This document shows, piece after piece, positions 39,391 through 43,437 of a stretch of 43,437 bases of DNA (within the stretch, counting starts at the first letter, position 1; every line of letters begins with the position of its first letter). The stretch comes from ZC4RG35 sp041747855 (lineage in GTDB: Bacteria; Actinomycetota; Acidimicrobiia; Spongiisociales; ZC4RG35): assembly GCA_041747855.1 (NCBI GenBank), contig JBGTEJ010000013.1, positions 1-43,437 of the forward strand. Direction: 5' to 3'. The translations under genes and the position numbers were made by a program. The notes under the pieces were generated by a model. That model had not been told where the DNA came from. It ran no database searches and worked only from the letters and a program-made list of their open reading frames with translations.

Positions 39391-39642
39391 AAGCGGAGCG
39401 AGGTCGAGGGGGGCGCCGCACGGAGTGCGGCCCGTCATTCACCGGTTCTTTTCGCGTTCTGACGGCAACGCGAAAACTATCCAGCCTCTGGATTCGGCTG
39501 GCGGAGTGAGGTGGTATAAGTTGCTCCCACTTCCCCCGCTGGAAGCGGCATAACTTCCCCGCAGCCGGCGGGGTCTTGTCTGTTCAAGACCCCCGAATCT
39601 GTCGGCGCGCGCCGTCATAGTGAGGGTTCAGGAGGGAGATTT

Positions 39643-40989
39643 GTGGCGATAGAGCAGAATCAGATGCGGCCCGGCTATCGGAACCCTCCTCATTCGCGTG
39701 AGGCGGAGGAGTCGGTGATCGGCGCCGTTCTGCTGTCGCAGGATGCGGCGAATGAAGTCATGGGTCGGGTCCATCCCGAAGACTTCTATATCCCCGCCCA
39801 CCAGGCGATCTTCGAGGCCATGCGGGAATTGTTCGACACCAGTCAACCTCTCGACCTGGTGACCGTCGGCGAGGAGCTGCGCCGCAAGGGTGAGCTCGAA
39901 AAGGTCGGCGGTATCCAGTATTTGACCCGGATGGTCGATGTCGTTCCTTCGACTTCGAACATCGTCTACTACGCGGGCATCGTCGAAGAGCACGCCAAGC
40001 GACGGGAGTTGATCCGGGCCGGGGCGTCGGTCACCGATCTCGCCTTCGATATCGACGAGGAAATCACGGTCGTGGTTGATCGTGCCGAGCAGGAGGTGCT
40101 CGGTGTGGCTGAACGGAGGACCTCTCAGACCCTTTACGAGGTGGGTCCGATGTTCAACAGCATCCTCGAGCAAATGGAGTTGATGGAGCAGCAGGGTTCC
40201 GACATGGTCGGACTCGCCACCGGGTACGCCGACCTCGACCGTCTCCTTGCCGGTCTTCGGGCCACCAACCTGGTCATCGTGGCCGCCCGCCCCGGTATGG
40301 GGAAGTCTTCACTCACCTTGGGCATGGCGATCCACGCCGCTCTCGCTGGGGAGCCGGTGGCCATCTTCTCGTTGGAGATGTCGAAGGAGGAGTTGGCGCA
40401 ACGGATCTTGTCCTCGGTCGCAAAAGTGGATTCGAGGAAGTTGGCCACCGGTCAGCTTGGTGATCTGTGGCCACGGGTGGTCGATGCTGCCGGGAAGATG
40501 TACAAGGCCCCCATCTTCCTCGACGATTCCGCAGCGGTCACGGTCACCGACATAAGGGCCAAGTGCCGCCGCTTGAAGCGGAAGCACGGATTGTCCTTGG
40601 TCGTGGTCGACTATCTCCAGTTGATGCAGGCGAGCAAGGCGGAGAACCGTCAGCAGGAGATCTCCGAGATCAGCCGGAATCTGAAGAATCTTGCCCGGGA
40701 ACTGGACGTGCCGATCGTTGCCTGCTCGCAGTTGAGTCGTGCGGTGGAGCAGAGGGAGGACCGTCGTCCCCGACTTTCTGACCTGAGGGAGTCGGGAGCG
40801 ATCGAACAGGACGCCGACATCGTCATGTTCATCTACCGCCACGAGTACTACCACCCGGAGGACCAGGAGAAGAAGGGGATCGCCGAGATCCATGTCGCCA
40901 AGCATCGTGGGGGCCCACAGGGGTGGGTGGAGCTGACCTTCCAGCCGGAGTTCACCCGGTTCGCCAACCTGGGTCGGGACGTGATCTAG
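39643..40989 (+). CDS. dnaB: replicative DNA helicase DnaB
   Basis: The 448-residue helicase has the N-terminal domain (PPHSREAEESVIGAVLLSQD) and the RecA-like C-terminal ATPase with Walker A AARPGMGKSSLTLG, LEMSKEELAQRIL, Walker B LVVVDYLQLM and the closing DLRESGAIEQDADIVMFIYR. It unwinds DNA at forks and is the partner of DciA (9296-9598). GTG 39643 has GGAGGGAG upstream. No intein is present, unlike several mycobacterial DnaB genes. The dcd gene follows by 12 nt. Confidence 0.97.
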   Translation: MAIEQNQMRPGYRNPPHSREAEESVIGAVLLSQDAANEVMGRVHPEDFYIPAHQAIFEAMRELFDTSQPLDLVTVGEELRRKGELEKVGGIQYLTRMVDVVPSTSNIVYYAGIVEEHAKRRELIRAGASVTDLAFDIDEEITVVVDRAEQEVLGVAERRTSQTLYEVGPMFNSILEQMELMEQQGSDMVGLATGYADLDRLLAGLRATNLVIVAARPGMGKSSLTLGMAIHAALAGEPVAIFSLEMSKEELAQRILSSVAKVDSRKLATGQLGDLWPRVVDAAGKMYKAPIFLDDSAAVTVTDIRAKCRRLKRKHGLSLVVVDYLQLMQASKAENRQQEISEISRNLKNLARELDVPIVACSQLSRAVEQREDRRPRLSDLRESGAIEQDADIVMFIYRHEYYHPEDQEKKGIAEIHVAKHRGGPQGWVELTFQPEFTRFANLGRDVI

Positions 40990-41001
40990 GGTGCCGCTCC
41001 G

Positions 41002-42054
41002 ATGATCTTCTCCGACCGCACCATCCGTGAAGCCATCGAATCCGGGTCGATCCAGATCGAGCCGTTTGAGCCCGCATATGTCCAGCCCTCGTCGGTCGAT
41101 CTGAGGGTGGGGAACGGGTTCAGGGTCTTCGTCAACCATCGATATAGCCAGATCGACCCCCGCGACCCGCAACCCGATCTCACCCAGCTCGTCGAGGTTG
41201 ACGAAGGTGAGCCGTTCATGCTCCACCCAGGCGAGTTCGTGTTGGGCTCGACACTGGAGAGGGTGAAGCTGGGTAACGATGTGGTCGCCCGCCTCGAAGG
41301 CAAGTCATCGTTGGGTCGTCTCGGACTTTTGATCCACAGCAGCCTCCCTGGGAGCGAACCGGTGTTGATCCGTGAACCGGACGGCCACATTGGTTGGATG
41401 CCGATCGAGGACATAGTTCGTAAAGAGCTAGCGGGGGATGTCCTCTCTTTTGACCCCTCCACGCTCGCGGTGGGGTTCCACGCCATAACCAATTGGTACG
41501 AAGGCCCCGAGGATCGGATCTTTGAAGTATTGCTCGATTCGGGTAGCCGGGTGCGTGTGACGGCGGGGCACAATTTGTTCACCCTCGATACCGACGGTCG
41601 GGTGCTGAAGGTTCGCACCGGCGACCTCCGCCCCGACATCTCTGTGGCCGTGCCGGGCGACTTCTCGAGTGAACTCGAGATGGGAGCTTCGGAGCTGGCC
41701 TGGGAGCGGGTCGTTGAGATTCGAGATACTGGTGAGGTTGAAACCATTTACGACCTCGAAGTGCGACCCGGTGGTCGCAAGATAGAGAACTTCCTCGCCG
41801 GCTCGGGTGGAGTTTTCGTGTCGAACACCGCGGGCTTCGTCGACCCGGGTTTCGAGGGTCACATCACCCTCGAACTATCCAACGTGGCCACGCTCCCGAT
41901 TGCCATCTATCCGGGGATGAAGATCGGCCAGATTAGCTTCTATCAGATGACCACCGAGGCAGATGTCCCCTATGGCTCTCCCCAGTTGGGTTCCAAGTAT
42001 CAAGGCCAATCGGGACCCACAGCATCGCGGTCTCACAAGGACTTCTCCAACTAG
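41002..42054 (+). CDS. dcd: dCTP deaminase interrupted by an in-frame mini-intein
   Basis: The 350-residue precursor splits into exteins that together give 188 residues, the usual Dcd length. N-extein 1-113 has MIFSDRTIREAIESGSIQIE, PSSVDLRVG and KSSLGRLGLLIHS. C-extein 276-350 begins TAGFVDPGFEGHITLELSN and has YPGMKIGQISFYQM and SKYQGQSGPTASR. Joined, the active-site segment reads GLLIHSTAGFVDPG, as in actinobacterial Dcd. Dcd makes dUTP (or directly dUMP in bifunctional forms) from dCTP for dTMP synthesis. The intein is annotated separately. ATG 41002 is fixed by the family N-terminus. The gene lies 12 nt after dnaB. Confidence 0.93.
   Translation: MIFSDRTIREAIESGSIQIEPFEPAYVQPSSVDLRVGNGFRVFVNHRYSQIDPRDPQPDLTQLVEVDEGEPFMLHPGEFVLGSTLERVKLGNDVVARLEGKSSLGRLGLLIHSSLPGSEPVLIREPDGHIGWMPIEDIVRKELAGDVLSFDPSTLAVGFHAITNWYEGPEDRIFEVLLDSGSRVRVTAGHNLFTLDTDGRVLKVRTGDLRPDISVAVPGDFSSELEMGASELAWERVVEIRDTGEVETIYDLEVRPGGRKIENFLAGSGGVFVSNTAGFVDPGFEGHITLELSNVATLPIAIYPGMKIGQISFYQMTTEADVPYGSPQLGSKYQGQSGPTASRSHKDFSN
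41341..41826 (+). mobile_element. Dcd mini-intein (162 aa, no homing endonuclease)
   Basis: Residues 114-275 of the dcd product form an intein. Block A is SLPGSEPVLIREPDGH with nucleophile Ser114; block B has TAGH (Thr187-His190), the TxxH motif; blocks F/G read IYDLEVRPGG and, later, ENFLAGSGGVFVSN ending in Asn275, followed by Thr276 as the +1 residue. The penultimate residue is Ser instead of His, and the block F His position is Glu. At 162 residues there is no room for a LAGLIDADG or HNH domain. The insert is placed in the conserved catalytic segment, typical of intein insertion sites. Confidence 0.92.
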
Positions 42055-42067
42055 ATTGCGTTACTAG

Positions 42068-42088
42068 CTAGATAGGACTACTATCTAG
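42068..42088. promoter_or_regulatory. PadR operator-like palindrome
   Basis: CTAGATAG (42068-42075) and CTATCTAG (42081-42088) are perfect inverted repeats separated by GACTA. The palindrome ends 6 nt before the PadR ATG 42095, so it overlaps the likely transcription start. Autorepression through such sites is known for PadR proteins. Confidence 0.7.
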
Positions 42089-42094
42089 TTGGTG

Positions 42095-42442
42095 ATGAAT
42101 CAACGACGTGATCCGCAATGGCTGCGAGGGGTCCTCCCTCTTTGCATCCTCTCTGTTCTCACAGAGGGTGAGCAATATGGGTACGACCTGTCACGCAAGC
42201 TCGAGGACGCGGGACTCGGTTCGATCAAAGGTGGCACTCTTTATCCGGTCCTCGGCCGTATCGAATCCGACGGTCTGGTCGCCGTTCGATGGGAGTCCGG
42301 GGCTGGCGGACCGAGTCGGAAGTACTACCGGTTGACCGACGACGGACGTTCCTTTCTGGCGAATGGAGGCAACGAATGGCTGGAATTCAACGACACCGCG
42401 GCGCGGCTGCTGAGAGCCGCGGTGGCGGAGGTGGGACGATGA
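42095..42442 (+). CDS. PadR family transcriptional regulator
   Basis: The 115-residue winged-helix protein has PadR features: LPLCILSVLTEGEQYGYDLS, GLGSIKGGTLYPVLGRIESD and GPSRKYYRLTDDGRSFL. It belongs to the short PadR-s2 type. ATG 42095 is preferred; GTG 42092 and TTG 42089 are alternatives. Its stop overlaps the next ATG by 4 nt, coupling it to a membrane protein, a frequent pairing for PadR-s2 regulators of envelope stress or drug response. Confidence 0.92.
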   Translation: MNQRRDPQWLRGVLPLCILSVLTEGEQYGYDLSRKLEDAGLGSIKGGTLYPVLGRIESDGLVAVRWESGAGGPSRKYYRLTDDGRSFLANGGNEWLEFNDTAARLLRAAVAEVGR

Positions 42443-43044
42443 CCGACAAGACCTATTTCGATGACCTCGTCATCCATCTTCGTCTTCGCCGTGTTCCTGG
42501 TGAGGAGATCGGCGCTCTCCTCGAGGAGGCCCGACATCATCTGCAGGTCTCCGGAGAGAGCCCTGAAGAAGCCTTTGGTCCGGTAGAGGACTATGCCCGT
42601 GATCTCGCTGTGTCCAAGGGGATGGGGGACACTCCTCAGAGTTGGCCTCGTCGTGAGTTCATGGTGGCCACAGCCCACTTCGCCTCCTGGTATCTACTAA
42701 TGAGTGCGGTCGTCGCCTGGGCTCTCGGGGAACCTGTGAGAGTGACTAGGGGCATGATGATCACCGTCCTCCTCGGTCTGCTGTTGGCTGCCAAAGTGGT
42801 CTGGCCGGCCCTGGTGGCGTATGCCGCCAGGAAGCAGGGTTCGGGCATCCCCGTGCTTGCCATGTTGGGAACGGTCGCCATCGCCGCCCTGGTTGTAGGC
42901 CTTGGTGATAAGTTGTTCTTTTCCTTTCAAGTGCTGCTTTCGGCTCCTGCACCAGTGGTGGCGGTGGGATCCCTGGTTCTGGTGGTAGCCAGCATGATTC
43001 CCCTGATTCGTCGAGGCGACCCCGTGAAGCGACCGGAAGCCTGA
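42439..43044 (+). CDS. HAAS-like membrane protein paired with PadR
   Basis: The 201-residue protein has a helical cytoplasmic N-terminus of about 60 residues (VIHLRLRRVPGEEIGALLEE then ESPEEAFGPVEDYARDLAVS), matching the HAAS/DUF1700 pattern found next to PadR genes, and about four transmembrane helices at roughly 75-93, 102-122, 132-150 and 157-180. It ends with a basic tail. HAAS proteins are thought to sense envelope state and interact with the adjacent PadR. The ATG 42439 overlaps the PadR stop. Confidence 0.78.
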   Translation: MTDKTYFDDLVIHLRLRRVPGEEIGALLEEARHHLQVSGESPEEAFGPVEDYARDLAVSKGMGDTPQSWPRREFMVATAHFASWYLLMSAVVAWALGEPVRVTRGMMITVLLGLLLAAKVVWPALVAYAARKQGSGIPVLAMLGTVAIAALVVGLGDKLFFSFQVLLSAPAPVVAVGSLVLVVASMIPLIRRGDPVKRPEA

Positions 43045-43120
43045 ACGACAGGCGCCGCTCGCATGAAATCCTCGGCGGCCAGCATTGGTGTCTCCATCCG
43101 GTGCCGGTAGCCTCGCGCCC

Positions 43121-43437
43121 GTGACCGCCGACCGCACTCTCGCCTTTATAGGGGTCCCTTTCGACGGGGCGGCCACTCTCGGCTGGCCAGGGGCCCGGTA
43201 CGCCCCGGACGAGGTCCGTCGCAATCTCGAGTGGATGAAAATGCGTGTCGAGGACGGTCACATCTACTGGATCGACCGTGACGAGGTGGTCCCTTTCAGT
43301 GCAGAAAGACTGATCGACGCAGGGGATGCCGAGGTGGTGCCTCACGACCTGATGGCGACGCTGGAAGCTGCTCGGATCGCCACCGCCCACCAGGTTGCCC
43401 AAGGGAGGGTCCCTATGGTGGTGGGTGGGGACGACTC
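43121..43437 (+). CDS. ureohydrolase (agmatinase/arginase-like), 5' part only
   Basis: From GTG 43121 the frame stays open to the window end, giving 105 complete residues. LAFIGVPFDGAATLGWPGAR followed by APDEVRRNLEWM is the N-terminal signature of the agmatinase/arginase family. The last residues, PMVVGGDD followed by an incomplete Ser codon, align with GGDHS, the first manganese-ligand motif, but with Asp in place of His. The rest of the metal site lies beyond the window. The 76-nt gap to the preceding gene shows no clear Shine-Dalgarno. Confidence 0.8.
   Translation, partial: MTADRTLAFIGVPFDGAATLGWPGARYAPDEVRRNLEWMKMRVEDGHIYWIDRDEVVPFSAERLIDAGDAEVVPHDLMATLEAARIATAHQVAQGRVPMVVGGDD

Larger units (their letters stand above)
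39011..39642. repeat. 632-bp non-coding, hairpin-rich repeat island
   Basis: There is no credible gene here. The interval is dense in GC-rich hairpins: 39041-39056 (GTCCCC/GGGGAC), 39074-39086, 39099-39121, 39123-39144 (GTCCCCCCAC/GTGGGGGGAC), 39415-39431 (GCCGCAC/GTGCGGC), 39449-39476 (TTTTCGCGTT/AACGCGAAAA) and 39570-39593 (GGGGTCTTG/CAAGACCCC). A recurring motif TTCTTGTxTCCCxCTGC with GGGGGGACCGACCG occurs at 39155, 39211 (partial), 39301 and 39356. The island sits between rplI and dnaB and probably contains the rplI terminator and dnaB promoter. The open frames in it read as low-complexity repeats. Confidence 0.85.

Noticed and set aside
39148..39553. Proteins encoded across the repeat island (two overlapping frames of about 100 residues)
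   Set aside because: They consist of repeat-derived low-complexity text, appear in several frames and strands equally, and lack ribosome-binding sites.
39643..40989. Intein in dnaB
   Set aside because: dnaB is often intein-bearing in actinobacteria, but this gene has normal length and an uninterrupted Walker A and Walker B.

Overview
This is the chromosomal replication-origin neighbourhood of a GC-rich (estimated near 60 percent) actinobacterium, complete in the middle and cut at both ends. Several features point to Actinomycetota: a DUF3566 membrane gene directly after gyrA, a CwlM-like protein between parB and trxA, a SigM/anti-sigma pair beside trxB, a protein matching the C-terminal half of mycobacterial MviN, the hemolysin III/uppS pair known from mycobacteria, and many GTG/TTG starts. 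A deep, poorly sampled class such as Acidimicrobiia is my best guess from gene content, not a measured placement.

Layout. Positions 1-4200 hold mixed small genes: a DUF1905 protein, an RRM RNA-binding protein, a DUF1059-GNAT fusion, a dienelactone hydrolase and unknowns. Positions 4223-13323 are the leftward origin arm: DUF3566, gyrA, gyrB, dciA, recF, dnaN and dnaA, all on the minus strand. The non-coding intervals 11776-11949 and 13324-13800 flank dnaA and are the origin candidates. Rightward come rpmH, rnpA, yidD, yidC, jag, rsmG (carrying two parS sites), parA and parB, all on the plus strand and mostly overlapping or touching. Positions 18513-24401 are a minus-strand cell-envelope and redox block: CwlM-like pseudo-amidase, trxA, trxB, a small membrane protein, anti-sigma, ECF sigma, a pseudokinase and a GNAT enzyme. 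Positions 24420-37336 hold housekeeping and accessory genes: HDAC-like deacetylase, PilT-like ATPase, CCA-adding enzyme, EEP hydrolase, aminopeptidase P, hemolysin III, uppS, phosphatase, pyrE, PH-like protein, endonuclease IV, beta-propeller lipoprotein, panB and a DUF192 lipoprotein. Positions 37488-42054 hold rpsF-ssb-rpsR-rplI, a hairpin-rich repeat island, dnaB, and a dcd gene interrupted by a mini-intein. The window ends with a PadR regulator, its membrane partner and the start of a ureohydrolase.

How the genes work together. DnaA, DnaN, DciA, DnaB, SSB, gyrase and RecF form most of an initiation and replication set. ParA, ParB and the two parS sites form the origin-segregation module. 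RpmH, RnpA, YidD, YidC and RsmG belong to translation, tRNA processing and membrane-protein insertion. The CwlM-like protein, pseudokinase, sigma/anti-sigma pair and UppS suggest regulation of peptidoglycan precursor synthesis.

Most notable items: a Dcd mini-intein without an endonuclease domain; a stand-alone MviN-type pseudokinase without MurJ; a CwlM-like protein lacking zinc ligands; unusual residues at the main quinolone-contact positions of both GyrA and GyrB; an orphan PilT-like ATPase with an altered His box; a hairpin and 55-bp tandem-repeat island; and two genes whose best start codons are non-canonical (rnpA CTG, DUF192 lipoprotein ATC).
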